Counted from the first letter of the stretch, positions 24,531-35,765 are shown. The stretch: DNA of 64,000 nt from Paenibacillus sp. (GCF_031177825.1 NZ_JAPSKE010000018.1:1-64000); one strand, 5' to 3'. Notes: a model not told the origin generated them from the letters alone. Program-made: numbers and translations.

Positions 24531-27431
24531 ATGGCTCATGAAAATATCGTGATTAAAGGCGCGCGAGCGCACAATCTGAAAAATATCGACGTGACGATCC
24601 CGCGGGACAAATTCGTCGTGCTGACGGGCTTGAGCGGATCCGGCAAGTCGTCGCTCGCGTTCGATACGATTTACGCCGAAGGACAGCGGCGCTATGTGGA
24701 GTCGTTGTCCGCCTACGCGCGGCAGTTCCTCGGCAACATGGATAAACCGGACGTCGATTCGATCGAAGGTCTGTCGCCGGCGATCTCCATCGACCAGAAG
24801 ACGACGAGCCGCAACCCGCGTTCGACGGTCGGCACCGTAACGGAGATTTACGATTACTTGCGGCTGATGTTCGCTAGAATCGGCCGGCCGCATTGCCCGA
24901 CGCACGGCATCGAAATTTCGTCGCAGACGGTCGAGCAGATGGTCGACCGCATCATGGAATACCCGGAGCGGACGAAGCTGCAAATCTTGGCGCCGATGAT
25001 CAGCGGCAAGAAGGGCGAACACGTGAAGGTGTTCGAAGACATCCGAAAGCAAGGCTTCGTTCGCGTGCGCGTCAACGGCGAGATGCGCGAGGTGACGGAG
25101 GAGTTCGCGCTCGAGAAGACGAAGAAGCACACGATCGAGGTCGTCGTCGACCGGATCGTCGTGAAGGACGACGTCCAAGCGCGTCTTGCGGACTCGCTCG
25201 AGACGGCGCTCAAGCTGTCGGAGGGCAAGGTGCTCGTCGACGTGCTGGACACGAAGGAAGAGCTGTTGTTCTCTTCGAACCTCGCTTGTCCGGAGTGCGG
25301 ATTCAGCATGGACGAGCTGGCGCCGCGCATGTTTTCGTTCAACAGCCCCTTCGGGGCGTGCCCGGAATGCGACGGCCTCGGCGCGAAGATGATCGTGGAT
25401 CCGGATATGCTCTGCCCGGATCAGTCCAAGACGATCGTCGACGGCGCCTTCGAGGCTTGGGCGGGCAGCACGTCCAACTATTATCCGCAATTCCTGGCCG
25501 CGGTGTGCGAGCACTACAACATCCCTGCGGACGTTCCGGTGTGCGAATTGAGCAAGGAGCAGATGAAGGTGCTGATGTACGGCACCGGCGGAGAGCGCGT
25601 CCGGTTCCGCTACGACAACGACTTCGGCGTTACGCGCGAAGCGTACGTGCCGTTCGAAGGCATCGTGCCGAACTTGGAGCGTCGCTATCGCGAGACGGCG
25701 TCCGACGGCATCCGCGAATACATCGAGCAGTATATGAGCGCGAAGCCTTGCGGCTCTTGCAAGGGGCAGCGGTTGAAGCCGGAAATTCTCGCCGTGACGG
25801 TCGGCGACCGGAACATCGCGCACGTCACGAGCTTGTCGATCAACGAGGCGATGCAATACATCGACAATCTTAACCTGTCGGAGAAGGAGCGTACGATCGC
25901 GCAGCTCGTCTTGAAGGAAATTCGCTCGCGACTAGGGTTCCTCAACAATGTCGGTCTCGATTATTTGACGTTGAGCCGGTCGGCGGGCACGTTGTCCGGC
26001 GGCGAAGCGCAGCGGATCCGATTGGCGACGCAGATCGGTTCGAGCCTGATGGGCGTCCTCTACATTCTCGACGAGCCGAGCATCGGGCTGCATCAACGGG
26101 ATAACGACCGCTTGATCCGGACGCTCGAGCATATGCGGGATCTCGGGAATACGTTGATCGTCGTCGAACATGACGAGGATACGATGCTGGCGGCCGACTA
26201 CATCATCGACATCGGTCCCGGCGCCGGCATTCACGGCGGACGCATCATCGCCGAAGGCACGCCGCAGGAGATCACGAAGGACGACAACTCGCTGACGGGT
26301 CAATACTTGAGCGGGAAGAAATTCATTCCGGTGCCGGAGAAGCGCAGAGAGCCGAACGGCAAGTGGCTCGAGATTAAGGGCGCGAAGGAAAACAATCTAA
26401 AGGGCGTCAACGTGAAAATTCCGCTCGGCGTGTTCACGGCCGTCACCGGCGTATCCGGCAGCGGCAAGAGTACGCTCGTGAACGAAATTCTCTATAAGAC
26501 GTTGGCGCGCGATTTGAACGGCGCGAGAACGCGGCCGGGCGCCTACAAGGAGTTTAAGGGACTCGAGCATATCGACAAGGTGATCGATATCGACCAGTCC
26601 CCGATCGGGCGCACGCCGCGTTCGAACCCGGCGACGTACACGGGCGTCTTCGACGACATCCGCGACGTCTTCGCCGTGACGAACGAAGCGAAGATTCGCG
26701 GCTACAAGAAGGGCCGCTTCAGCTTCAACATCAAGGGCGGCCGCTGCGAAGCGTGCAAAGGGGACGGCATCATCAAGATCGAGATGCACTTCCTTCCTGA
26801 CGTCTATGTGCCTTGCGAAATTTGCAAAGGGCAGCGGTATAACCGGGAAACGCTCGAAATTAAGTGGAAGGGCAAGTCGATCGCGGACATTCTCGATATG
26901 ACGATCGAAGACAGCTGCGAATTTTTCGCGAACGTGCCGAAGATTCAGCGCAAGGTACAGACGCTGCTCGACGTCGGTCTCGGGTATATGAAGCTCGGCC
27001 AACCGGCGACGACGTTGTCCGGCGGCGAAGCGCAGCGCGTGAAGCTGGCGTCCGAGCTGCATCGTCGCAGCACGGGGCGCACGATGTACATTCTCGACGA
27101 GCCGACGACCGGTCTGCATATCCACGATATCGCCCGCTTGCTCGAGGTGCTGCATCGCCTCGTCGACTCCGGAGAATCGGTGCTCGTCATCGAGCACAAC
27201 CTCGACGTGATCAAGACGGCCGATTGGCTGATCGATCTCGGGCCGGAGGGCGGCAGCGGCGGCGGTACGATCGTCGGGACGGGGACGCCGGAGGATCTGT
27301 GCCAAGTGCCGGCCTCGTACACAGGCAAATACTTGAAGCCGGTGCTGGAGCGCGATCGCGCACGGACCGAAGCCGCGGCCGAGCCGCAAGACGAAAAGAA
27401 GAAACGGAAACCGCAAAACGCGGCCGTATAA
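24531..27431 (+). CDS. uvrA: Excinuclease ABC subunit A
   Basis: A 966-residue tandem ABC ATPase that finds DNA lesions and loads UvrB. Walker A motifs are GLSGSGKSS (~32) and GVSGSGKST (~642), with two signatures TLSGGEAQR. Zinc modules are visible as CPECG...CPECDG (~253-283) and CEACKGDG...CEICKGQ (~740-770). Length is normal for UvrA. GAGGAGGAGAG lies upstream of the ATG. It forms an operon with uvrB and ends at a long hairpin at 27443-27494. The C-terminal ~25 residues are charged and divergent. Confidence 0.98.
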   Translation: MAHENIVIKGARAHNLKNIDVTIPRDKFVVLTGLSGSGKSSLAFDTIYAEGQRRYVESLSAYARQFLGNMDKPDVDSIEGLSPAISIDQKTTSRNPRSTVGTVTEIYDYLRLMFARIGRPHCPTHGIEISSQTVEQMVDRIMEYPERTKLQILAPMISGKKGEHVKVFEDIRKQGFVRVRVNGEMREVTEEFALEKTKKHTIEVVVDRIVVKDDVQARLADSLETALKLSEGKVLVDVLDTKEELLFSSNLACPECGFSMDELAPRMFSFNSPFGACPECDGLGAKMIVDPDMLCPDQSKTIVDGAFEAWAGSTSNYYPQFLAAVCEHYNIPADVPVCELSKEQMKVLMYGTGGERVRFRYDNDFGVTREAYVPFEGIVPNLERRYRETASDGIREYIEQYMSAKPCGSCKGQRLKPEILAVTVGDRNIAHVTSLSINEAMQYIDNLNLSEKERTIAQLVLKEIRSRLGFLNNVGLDYLTLSRSAGTLSGGEAQRIRLATQIGSSLMGVLYILDEPSIGLHQRDNDRLIRTLEHMRDLGNTLIVVEHDEDTMLAADYIIDIGPGAGIHGGRIIAEGTPQEITKDDNSLTGQYLSGKKFIPVPEKRREPNGKWLEIKGAKENNLKGVNVKIPLGVFTAVTGVSGSGKSTLVNEILYKTLARDLNGARTRPGAYKEFKGLEHIDKVIDIDQSPIGRTPRSNPATYTGVFDDIRDVFAVTNEAKIRGYKKGRFSFNIKGGRCEACKGDGIIKIEMHFLPDVYVPCEICKGQRYNRETLEIKWKGKSIADILDMTIEDSCEFFANVPKIQRKVQTLLDVGLGYMKLGQPATTLSGGEAQRVKLASELHRRSTGRTMYILDEPTTGLHIHDIARLLEVLHRLVDSGESVLVIEHNLDVIKTADWLIDLGPEGGSGGGTIVGTGTPEDLCQVPASYTGKYLKPVLERDRARTEAAAEPQDEKKKRKPQNAAV

Positions 27432-27442
27432 GCGAACCACCG

Positions 27443-27494
27443 ACTCCCAACCCTTGCGCAGCCGATTCCGGCGCCGAGGCGTTGGGAGTTTTTG
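27443..27494 (+). terminator. Terminator after uvrBA
   Basis: ACTCCCAAC (27443-27451) pairs perfectly with GTTGGGAGT (27481-27489), followed by TTTTTG. The loop is long (29 nt). Confidence 0.75.
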
Positions 27495-27560
27495 CTTTGC
27501 ACGAAATTTCGCCAAGTGGGAAATCTAGGTGTACCACATGTTTTTGGAGGTCCGACCCTC

Positions 27561-27899
27561 ATGGAAAAGCAAACCTACTACGTCTCGGCGCAAGCCAAGA
27601 CGATTACGGAGCATCGCGGCGATGCCGCGTACGAGCTGGAAATCGAGGCGACGCCGACGGAGGTGCACCAGCTGTACGAGCTGTTCGAATCGGAAACGGA
27701 AACCGATCTGAACAACTGGATCCGCATGCATTCCCCGAAAATCCTCGAAGAGGAGCTCGTGTCGCACGCATTCGTAGATCAACACCTAACAGAAGTATAT
27801 AGGCTGCTGTACAAGCTGGGCACGTCGAAGACGAGATCGCATATCCAGTCGATGAACGTACTGCAAGGGCTGCAAAACGGATATACGGACGACTTTTAG
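27561..27899 (+). CDS. Conserved small protein of unknown function
   Basis: A 112-residue acidic protein, MEKQTYYVSAQAKTITEHRG at the N-terminus, then ELEIEATPTEVHQLYELFESE and helices to QSMNVLQGLQNGY. No signal peptide, membrane helix or catalytic motif. TGGAGG (27545-27550) sits ten nt before ATG 27561, and a strong hairpin follows, so it looks like a genuine single-gene unit. The frame is open upstream to 27492 but lacks a ribosome site. I do not recognise the family. Confidence 0.75.
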   Translation: MEKQTYYVSAQAKTITEHRGDAAYELEIEATPTEVHQLYELFESETETDLNNWIRMHSPKILEEELVSHAFVDQHLTEVYRLLYKLGTSKTRSHIQSMNVLQGLQNGYTDDF

Positions 27900-27913
27900 A
27901 ATACAAGACACGA

Positions 27914-27956
27914 AAAAGCACGCTTGCGGCGAGGGAGCCGTAAGCGTGCTTTTTTC
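27914..27956. terminator. Bidirectional terminator (27561 gene and secreted protein)
   Basis: AAGCACGCTT pairs with AAGCGTGCTT with inner GGC/GCC pairs, A-rich on the left and TTTTTT on the right. It lies between two convergent genes. Confidence 0.85.
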
Positions 27957-27965
27957 ACTAAGACT

Positions 27966-28853
27966 TTATGCGGAGACGTCTGCCGTCGAGGTTGCCGACG
28001 CAGCCGCGTCGGTCGGAGCGGCAGGAGCGGCCGCGCCGGGCTCATTGTCCCCGCCGAAGCCGAAGCCGCGGCCGCCATGCCCGCCGGGACCGCGCTCGCC
28101 CCGGCTCCACCCGTTATTAACCATGTCCGTCGCCCGATCGACGATATCGGCTTTCCGCGCGTCGTATTGCTCCTGCGTGATCGTGCCTGCCGCGAGCGCG
28201 TCGTCCAGCTTCTCCGTCATGCGCTTCGCCTGCAGGTCGATAACGGCTTGCACGTCGACGCCTTGTTCGCCGGCGATGACGGCGAACGTCTTGCCTTCGC
28301 GAAGCGCCGCTTGGAGCTCTGCCTCCGTCATGCCGAGCAGCGTCTGGAGTTCGGTAGCGTCGGCAACCGCCCACCCTTTGCCGCCGCCGCCGCGAATCCC
28401 GCCTTTGCCTCCGAAGAAGGCGCCCGTCCGGTCGAGCAGCTGCTCCGCGGCCTTGGCGGCATCGAGCGCTTGCAGCGGGGAGTCGGCGTCGGCCGCCGCG
28501 ATCGCCGCTTCGATCAGCGCAGTCAGCTTCGCGGTCAGGTCGGCTTGCGAGATGCCTTGCGCTTCGGCGACCGCCGCCAGCGTCTGCGTCTGCAGCTTCT
28601 CTTGCAGCGTCGCCGCGTCCAGCGACAGGTACGTCGCTAGGTCGTCCTGAATGGCACCTAACCCGAAGAAGCCTCGGGCGCCGCCGCGGAGCGGACGGTC
28701 GGCCGTCGCGGAGGAGCTTTCGGCGACGGACGTCCCGGCGGCGCTATCGTCCGGCAGCGCCGCCGCCTCCGCCTGCAAGTTCACGAAGGCGATGCCGCCG
28801 ATCGCAAGCGAGAACGCGAGAGCGCTCGCCGTCATCATTTTCATCCGGTTCAT
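27966..28853 (-). CDS. Secreted Ala/Gly-rich protein with two repeated helical modules
   Basis: A 295-residue protein with a signal peptide (MKMMTASALAFSLAIGGIAF, cut near AEAAA). Two similar helical modules appear: ATYLSLDAATLQEKLQTQTL with AEAQGISQADLTAKL (~70-112), and TLLGMTEAELQAALREGKT with AGEQGVDVQAVIDL (~170-210). These are followed by TQEQYDARKADIVD, a pattern also seen in DUF2680-like exported proteins. Gly-rich stretches lie near 145-160 and 255-275. No enzyme motif; calcium or wall binding is only a guess. ATG 28853 has AAAGGCGG upstream, and a 34-bp dyad lies just before that. Confidence 0.75.
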   Translation of the reverse strand: MNRMKMMTASALAFSLAIGGIAFVNLQAEAAALPDDSAAGTSVAESSSATADRPLRGGARGFFGLGAIQDDLATYLSLDAATLQEKLQTQTLAAVAEAQGISQADLTAKLTALIEAAIAAADADSPLQALDAAKAAEQLLDRTGAFFGGKGGIRGGGGKGWAVADATELQTLLGMTEAELQAALREGKTFAVIAGEQGVDVQAVIDLQAKRMTEKLDDALAAGTITQEQYDARKADIVDRATDMVNNGWSRGERGPGGHGGRGFGFGGDNEPGAAAPAAPTDAAASATSTADVSA

Positions 28854-28871
28854 AAAGAGTTACCGCCTTTC

Positions 28872-28905
28872 GATAGAGGTTGTCTTCCGCCTTACAACCT
28901 CTATC
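28872..28905. promoter_or_regulatory. 12-bp perfect dyad upstream of the secreted protein
   Basis: GATAGAGGTTGT (28872-28883) and ACAACCTCTATC (28894-28905) are perfect complements around a 10-bp spacer. It lies about 20 bp upstream of the minus-strand start. It could be a protein operator or an mRNA hairpin; no T-run follows in the gene's direction. Confidence 0.8.
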
Positions 28906-28958
28906 TTAGACCGTCAACCTGAAGGCGCCTTGAGCGCGGACTGAAGGTTCGCTGAAAA

Positions 28959-29835
28959 TTATCCCTTGATTCCCGTCATCGCGATCCCTTCGATGACGTA
29001 CTTCTGGGTAAATAAATACGCGATCAGCGCCGGCACGAGCGCAATGGTGGAGCCGGCCATCATGAGCGTCCAGTCCGTAATATACAACCCCTTGAACATG
29101 TTCAGCATGAGCGGCACGGTGAACAAGTCCGGCGAACTGAGGAAGATGACCGGGTGGAAGAAGTTGTTCCACATGTACAAGAACGTGAAGATGCCGAGCG
29201 CCGACAGCGACGGCTTGATCAGCGGCAGCATGATCCGGAAGAAAATCGTCGGCAGGCTCGCGCCGTCCACGATCGCCGCTTCTTCCAGATCGTTCGGGAT
29301 CGTCTTAAAGAACTGCCGGAGCAGGAACACGCCGAACGCGCTGAACAGCGCCGGAGGCACGATGAGCGAGAGGTGCGTATCCAGCCAACCGATCTCCTTC
29401 ATAATGAGGTACAGCGGAATGATCGTGACTTGCTCGGGAACCATGAGCATGGCGACGAACAAGATGAAGAGCGTGTCGCGGAACGGGAACCGCACCTTCG
29501 CGAACGCGAAAGCGGCTAAAGCGCAGGTGAATAGCTGCAGCAGCACGACGAGCAAGGACATGTAGATGCTGTTGAAGTACGCTCGCCCGAACGGCAGCGC
29601 CTGCAGCGATCGTTCGAAGTTCGTCCAGATGAACGGATCGGGAACCCATTTGGGCGGAATCAAGAAAATCTGAGAGATATCCTTCAACGAACTGCTGATC
29701 ATCCAGAACAACGGCAAGATCATGAGGCAAGCGCCCAAGATCAAGACGAGGTGAAGCGCGACGTCGCCGATCGAGAAGCGGGGCCGCCTCCGCACAGCGA
29801 CAGCCGCGCGGCGGCCGATCGCCGCCTCCGCCACA

Positions 29836-29846
<11 letters not shown>
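28959..29846 (-). CDS. Sugar ABC transporter permease (CUT1, MalG/YtcP type)
   Basis: A 295-residue inner-membrane protein with six hydrophobic helices. The permease EAA loop reads EEAAIVDGASLPTIFFRIMLPLIKP (~190-215) and contacts the ATPase. The C-terminus ends QKYVIEGIAMTGIKG, typical of MalG-like permeases. It is the second membrane subunit of a CUT1 carbohydrate importer; the ATPase is not encoded here and is presumably a shared MsmX/UgpC-type protein elsewhere. ATG 29846 overlaps the upstream permease by 11 nt. Substrate unknown. Confidence 0.93.
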
Positions 29847-30714
<868 letters not shown>

Positions 30715-30813
30715 GAGTTCCTCCTCCTCCACTCTCGACTCAACTTCAACCCTGATAGGAAGGAAAAGAAGGCGGGGCGCAGGCCGCGCGCCGCCTTCCT
30801 AGCCGGCGACCGA

Positions 30814-32124
30814 TTACTTGCTCGACCGGTATTCCGCGATTTTCTTCGCCGCCGCGGCCGCGACATTGTCTAAGCCCGCGTCGAACCCGACGTCGGTGAG
30901 CCACAGCTCCTCGAACTTCGTCTGTACCTCGCTCGCGAGGCCCGGAACCGCCGCTTCTTCGTTCCAAAGCGCATAGCCGACTTCCCGCGCGTCCAGGAAG
31001 TATTGCGCGTGCGCCGGGTCGTTGCCCTCGAGCACGAGATCGTCGACGCCGACGATGGACGGAACCGCGTTGCCGCCGCCTTGCAAGCGGAACGTCTGGC
31101 CTTCCTTGTTCACGAACTCGGACATGAATACCCAAGCCGCGTCGCGATCCTTCGTATTCGCGTTCATAACCATGTACGCGGTCGGGATGCCCGCCGGCTC
31201 GATTTTGTTGCCCGTATTGGTCGGATACGGAACGACGTCGTATTGCAGCGCATCGTTCTTGCTGAAGACGGGCAGCATCCAGCGGCCTGCGCCTAAGAAG
31301 CCGAGCTGGTTCGACATGAACATGGCGTCGCCGCCTTGTCCCTTCGGCAGGGAGCCCGCGAACGTGAAACCGCCGGACTTGATGTTGTCGTACAAGAAGC
31401 GAATCGCTTCCTTGCCCTTCGCGTCGGTGTTGAGGATAAAGTTGCCTTCCTTGTCGTAGACGCTGCCGCCGTTCGAGGTGACCCAGCTATAGTACGGCGC
31501 CCACCAGGAGTCGATGACGAAGCCGTATTTGCCGGCGCCTTGGATCTTGTCGGTCATCGCTTGGAACGCGTCCCAATTCCATTGGCCTTGCTCGTACAGC
31601 GTCGCGGGGTCCTCCGAGATCCCCGCGTCGAGCAGCACCTGCTTGTTGTACCAGAGCAGCATCGGGTTGCAGTCGACCGTCAGTCCCCAGATTTCGCTGC
31701 CGAGCTTCGCCGCGCCGTACAGACCGTCGACGAGCTCGTTCGGGCCGAGGGCGCTGCCTTCCTGTTCCATATATGAATTCAGTTGAACGACCGACTTGTT
31801 GGCGATCAATTGCGAGACGAGACCGTCCCCGGAGTAAAAGACGTCCGGAGCCGTATTGCCGCTCAACTGCGTTAATATTTTCTGTTCGTAGCCGTCGTTC
31901 GGGATCGGGATGAGCTCCGCCTGGATGTTCTTATGACGTTTGTTGAACTCCGCCGTAAACTCCTGGAAGCGCGTCAACTCTCCCGGGTTGCCCCAAGTCG
32001 ACCAGGTGATTTTCACGACCTCGCCGCCGGCTCCGCCTCCGGCCGTAGAGCTGCTGGAGCACGCTTGAAGCAGGAGAGAGGCGCCGAGCACGCTTGCAGC
32101 CAACAGTTTCATTTTCCCTTTCAT
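30814..32124 (-). CDS. Sugar ABC transporter substrate-binding lipoprotein
   Basis: A 436-residue family-1 extracellular solute-binding protein. The signal peptide ends in lipobox LLQAC (Cys ~21), followed by a Ser/Gly-rich linker. The mature part has VVKITWSTWGNPGELTRFQEF, YEQKILTQLSGNTAPDVFYSGD and MFMSNQLGFLGAGRWMLP, the typical two-lobe fold of CUT1 binding proteins. ATG 32124 has GGGGG upstream; the frame runs on to 32199 without a good start. A cre site upstream implies carbon catabolite control, and the adjacent YesM/YesN pair probably induces it. Ligand unknown. Confidence 0.92.
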   Translation of the reverse strand: MKGKMKLLAASVLGASLLLQACSSSSTAGGGAGGEVVKITWSTWGNPGELTRFQEFTAEFNKRHKNIQAELIPIPNDGYEQKILTQLSGNTAPDVFYSGDGLVSQLIANKSVVQLNSYMEQEGSALGPNELVDGLYGAAKLGSEIWGLTVDCNPMLLWYNKQVLLDAGISEDPATLYEQGQWNWDAFQAMTDKIQGAGKYGFVIDSWWAPYYSWVTSNGGSVYDKEGNFILNTDAKGKEAIRFLYDNIKSGGFTFAGSLPKGQGGDAMFMSNQLGFLGAGRWMLPVFSKNDALQYDVVPYPTNTGNKIEPAGIPTAYMVMNANTKDRDAAWVFMSEFVNKEGQTFRLQGGGNAVPSIVGVDDLVLEGNDPAHAQYFLDAREVGYALWNEEAAVPGLASEVQTKFEELWLTDVGFDAGLDNVAAAAAKKIAEYRSSK

Positions 32125-32251
32125 ATGAAGCCCCCGTTTCCTAAGGATTTTGAAAAGGCTTGCAAAACCCATCTTAGCAAGCGCACCGAAGAGGCGCACC
32201 GGGAAATGTTTTCGAAATGGTGTGTTTTGTTACGCTCTTCGATGAAACGAA

Positions 32252-32265
32252 TGAAAGCGCTTTAT
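32252..32265. promoter_or_regulatory. CcpA operator (cre) of the sugar transporter operon
   Basis: TGAAAGCGCTTTAT (32252-32265) closely matches the Bacillus cre consensus TGWAARCGYTWNCW. It lies between the response-regulator gene and the binding-protein gene, about 130 bp upstream of the latter. Confidence 0.8.
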
Positions 32266-32283
32266 TTTCGTCGTTAATCAATT

Positions 32284-33750
32284 TCACCGGCCCGAGTACT
32301 CGGAAGGGGGCTTGCCGGTGTACTTGCGGAACTGCTTGCTGAAGTGTTTGACGTCGTTGAAGCCGCACCGCTCCGCGATTTCGTAAACCCGCAACCGTCC
32401 CTCGCGCAGCAGTTCCTTGGCCTTGGCCATCCGGGTCATCGTGACGTAATCGATGAACGTCAGACCGGTGTGCTTCCGGAACTGGTCGCTGAAATAATTG
32501 CGGCTGAGCGAGACATGATTCGCGACGTCCGCCAAGGAGAGATCCTCGGAATAGCGTTCATGGATGTACAGAATCGCCCTTTGCACCCACCCCGTCCGGT
32601 CGAGCTCTCCGCCGTTGATGCGGCCCCACAGGGCGTCGAATCGTTCGAACACGCGCATTTTGAGCGTCGAGAGATCAGGGCAATCGTCCAGCCACGCATC
32701 GATCACCCCGAGCGGCGCGGTTTCGCCTTGAAACAGACGGACCAGCTGCTTCGCCTCGTCGATGACGTCCGCGCGGCGCCAGCGGGAGCCCCAGTCGCCT
32801 GCGACCCTCACAAGCTGTTCGTGGGCTTTCTCCATAAATCCGTCCGCCAAGAACTTCTTAAGGCAATGCATAGTTTCGAAAAAGCGCTGCCCGTCGCGAC
32901 CGCCGACGCTGCGCTTGGACGAATACGACACGATCTGGTTCGGGCCGACGAAGAACCGCCGTTCCGCCGCTTCCAGCGCTTGCGCATACGCGGCTAAGAA
33001 CGATGCTCCGGACGCCGACGAGGACTGAAGGAGCGATAAACCGATCGAAAGCGGGACGTCCCGCTCGGACAAGGCGCGCTGGATGTCCGCGAACGTCAGC
33101 TCGATCGATTTCCCGTTGGACGACGCGGGGATGTAGCAGACGAGCTGGTCCTTCCCGTGTCTCGCGGCATGCCCTTCCGGGAAGCTTTCGTAGAACCGGT
33201 TGCGCGCCGACTCGAAGCCGTTGTCCGCTTCGCCGTTGCAGTCGGCGGGCTCGAAGAGAAGCACGGCGACCGTATAAGCCGGCGCATCCGCCGCGAAGGG
33301 ATGCGATTCCCACGGCGTAATGCGTTCGAGCGCCTTCGTAAGCGCCTGCTCCTTCGCCGCGCGCGTCTCGGCGACGAGTTGTTCGCGAAGCGAGACGAGG
33401 GTCCGCTCGAGGAGAGGAGATTCCAACCGGACCTTCAGCAAGTATTCGGAGACGCCGAGGCGCATCGCTTGGCGGGCGTAGTCGAATTCGTTGTGGCAGC
33501 TTAAGAGGACGATCTTCGTTCTAGGGAACCGCTCTTTCGAGATCCGGGCGAATTCGAGACCGTCCATGACCGGCATGGCGATATCCGTAATCACGATATG
33601 CGCATCGATTTCCTCCATGAGCTGCAGCGCCTTCCGACCGTCGGACGCTTCCCCTACGACGCGGAAGCCGTTCCGATCCCAATCGTACATACTGAGCAGT
33701 CCGGCTCTCGCCATCGGCTCGTCGTCGACGATCAACACATTAAACGACAT
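32284..33750 (-). CDS. YesN-type response regulator (REC + AraC HTH)
   Basis: A 488-residue regulator. The receiver domain (1-120) carries D9-D10, phospho-acceptor D56 in IVITDIAMPVMDG and the conserved Lys in YLLKVRLE. A ~250-residue middle domain is helical. The C-terminal AraC domain (~390-488) has DLSLADVANHVSLSRNYFSDQFRKHTG and AERCGFNDVKHFSKQFRKYTGKPPSEY. It starts inside the kinase's last codons (11-nt overlap), so the two form one system. It very likely activates the downstream sugar ABC operon, as in related Paenibacillus and Bacillus loci. Confidence 0.94.
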   Translation of the reverse strand: MSFNVLIVDDEPMARAGLLSMYDWDRNGFRVVGEASDGRKALQLMEEIDAHIVITDIAMPVMDGLEFARISKERFPRTKIVLLSCHNEFDYARQAMRLGVSEYLLKVRLESPLLERTLVSLREQLVAETRAAKEQALTKALERITPWESHPFAADAPAYTVAVLLFEPADCNGEADNGFESARNRFYESFPEGHAARHGKDQLVCYIPASSNGKSIELTFADIQRALSERDVPLSIGLSLLQSSSASGASFLAAYAQALEAAERRFFVGPNQIVSYSSKRSVGGRDGQRFFETMHCLKKFLADGFMEKAHEQLVRVAGDWGSRWRRADVIDEAKQLVRLFQGETAPLGVIDAWLDDCPDLSTLKMRVFERFDALWGRINGGELDRTGWVQRAILYIHERYSEDLSLADVANHVSLSRNYFSDQFRKHTGLTFIDYVTMTRMAKAKELLREGRLRVYEIAERCGFNDVKHFSKQFRKYTGKPPSEYSGR

Positions 33751-35515
33751 AACGTTCCTCCTTCGGTACGCTCTTGTGTAGACGAATCGTAACGGTCGCG
33801 CCTTCCCCGGGGACGCTGCGAATGTCTAGGCCGCAGTCGGACCCGTAGAACAGCCGAATGGCTTGATGGGCATGGAACAAGCCGATCTTCGTCATGCCTT
33901 TCGCGGACGTGGATTGCTCCAACAGCAGCCCGCCGAGCCGCTCCGGTTCGATGCCGACCCCGTCGTCCGCGATGCGTATGACGACGTACGCGCCGTCCTC
34001 GGCGACGTCCAGCTCGATCGCGCCCGGGCCGTCTTTGGGAGCGATGCCGTGGAAGACGGCGTTTTCCACGATCGGTTGAAGCAGCATTCTAGGAATCATC
34101 ATCGACTGCAGGTGCGCGGGGCATCGGATCCGCAGCTCCAGGCGTCGGTCGAAGTACCGATATTGTTGAATGACCATGTACTTCTCCAACAAATCCAACT
34201 CCTCGCCGAGCGGCACGAAGGTGCCGTTGCGCTCGATGCTCGCCTCGAGCAGCGGGATGAGGTTGGCGATCGATCGATTGACGTCTTCCATTCGGTTGAA
34301 GCGAGCGAGATGGCGTACCGTATTCAGCGTGTTGTAGAGGAAATGAGGGTTAATCTGGTAGCGCATGGCCCGAATCTCGGCTTTCTTCTTCTCCGCCTGC
34401 TCGGTCTTCATCTCTTTCATGAGCAGAGCGATCTGTTCGAGCATGCGGTCGAAGCTGCGTCCGAGCTTCCCGATTTCGTCGCGCGACGTAAAGCCGCTGC
34501 GGACGCGCAGGTCGCCGGAAGCGCCGCGCTGCATAAGCCGGCTGAGCTGAATGAGCGGCCGGCCGACGCGGAACGTGACGAGTGCGCCCATCGACAACGC
34601 GAAGAGAGCGGAGCAGACCAGTATCATCAGCGTTAAGCCGCGGATCTGATTGGAGCCTTCGTTCAGCTCCTCGATCGGGACGACTCCGGTCACGTACCAG
34701 CCGTTCATGAGTCGTTCGGGCAGCAGCAGCGTCTCTTGCCCGTTATGTTGAATGTAGTAGTCGTTGGAGGAGAGGCTGAAGGCCGAAGGCTGCCCGTAAG
34801 CCCCTCGCGGCTCGTATACGTATCGGTTCTGTTGGTCGACGATGAACGTATACCCCGTCTCGCCGAAGGTAACGTTGTTCAGCTGCTGCGTCAGATGCGT
34901 CGCGCGCACTTCGATGAAGAGGACGCCGATGACGTCGCCGGTTGCCTGGCTCTTGATCGCCCGGCCCATGCCGAAGACCGGAATGCCGATGTCCGCGCGG
35001 CGCAAGAAGGATTCGCGTTGGATGCCGAACCAGACGGGCAGGCCGTCGGCTTCGACGATTCGGTCGTACCATGGGGTGTCCCATAGCCCGTTCAACACGA
35101 CGCTGGAGCCGAGAATATTATTTTTGCGCTGGTGATCCAGGATGAAGATGTCCATGATCTCGGTAGAATTCATGTGGATCAAGTATAGCAAGTCGATGGC
35201 GTCGCTGTTGACTTGCATATAGTCGTAAGGCGGGGCCGATCCCGGGTCGATCGTCATCGCTTTCTGAATGACGGGGTTGCCGAGCACGAATAGGGAGGTA
35301 TCTTCGAGGTCTTTCAACATCAGGTTCAGCTTATTGCTGACCTGCGTGATCGTCAGCGAGGCGACGTTCCCGACTTGATCCTTAACGAGATTCGAGGATT
35401 GATGATAGCTAAGGTATCCGCCGATGGCGACCGGCACGATCATGCCGATCGAGATGAGAAGGAACAGCTGGCCTGCGATGGAGCGAAAAAACGTCGGCCA
35501 CGTGAATCTTGCCAT
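33740..35515 (-). CDS. YesM-type sensor histidine kinase
   Basis: A 591-residue membrane kinase. TM helix ~12-35; extracellular Cache-like sensor (~40-290, GYTFIVDQQNRYVYEPRGAYG); TM ~300-320; HAMP (~320-375). His_kinase domain with YQINPHFLYNTLNTVRHLARF (phospho-His) and HATPase (IVENAVFHGIAPKDG, IADDGVGIEPERLGG). ATG 35515 has GGAGGCGGTG upstream; the frame continues to 35932 but the extra stretch is not kinase-like. It phosphorylates the adjacent regulator and probably senses a saccharide or its binding protein. Confidence 0.93.
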   Translation of the reverse strand: MARFTWPTFFRSIAGQLFLLISIGMIVPVAIGGYLSYHQSSNLVKDQVGNVASLTITQVSNKLNLMLKDLEDTSLFVLGNPVIQKAMTIDPGSAPPYDYMQVNSDAIDLLYLIHMNSTEIMDIFILDHQRKNNILGSSVVLNGLWDTPWYDRIVEADGLPVWFGIQRESFLRRADIGIPVFGMGRAIKSQATGDVIGVLFIEVRATHLTQQLNNVTFGETGYTFIVDQQNRYVYEPRGAYGQPSAFSLSSNDYYIQHNGQETLLLPERLMNGWYVTGVVPIEELNEGSNQIRGLTLMILVCSALFALSMGALVTFRVGRPLIQLSRLMQRGASGDLRVRSGFTSRDEIGKLGRSFDRMLEQIALLMKEMKTEQAEKKKAEIRAMRYQINPHFLYNTLNTVRHLARFNRMEDVNRSIANLIPLLEASIERNGTFVPLGEELDLLEKYMVIQQYRYFDRRLELRIRCPAHLQSMMIPRMLLQPIVENAVFHGIAPKDGPGAIELDVAEDGAYVVIRIADDGVGIEPERLGGLLLEQSTSAKGMTKIGLFHAHQAIRLFYGSDCGLDIRSVPGEGATVTIRLHKSVPKEERYVV

Positions 35516-35644
35516 TGACACCGCCTCCATTCCAATCCATGGGGACTGCTTGGCACTATTATCTATGGGAGGCGCCCCGAAACGCAATACCGAAGAGGGA
35601 AAAGCGTCAAACGTGACAAATTGGTTACAGTCGCGAACTGCGAC

Positions 35645-35673
35645 TTGCGTTCCGGGTCGTCCGCTAGTAACAT
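35645..35673 (+). promoter_or_regulatory. Possible sigma-A promoter of the small membrane protein
   Basis: TTGCGT (35645-35650), 17 bp, TAACAT (35668-35673), about 95 nt before TTG 35766. A small dyad AGTCGC/GCGACT (35629-35645) abuts the -35. The rest of the 250-bp gap shows no gene. Confidence 0.4.
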
Positions 35674-35765
35674 AGGGATGATAAGCATGAATGTAGGCTA
35701 GAATAGGGAACGAATAGTACAGAAACGGCGGAAACGACCGTCTTACCATCGAAGGAGGGTCAAGC

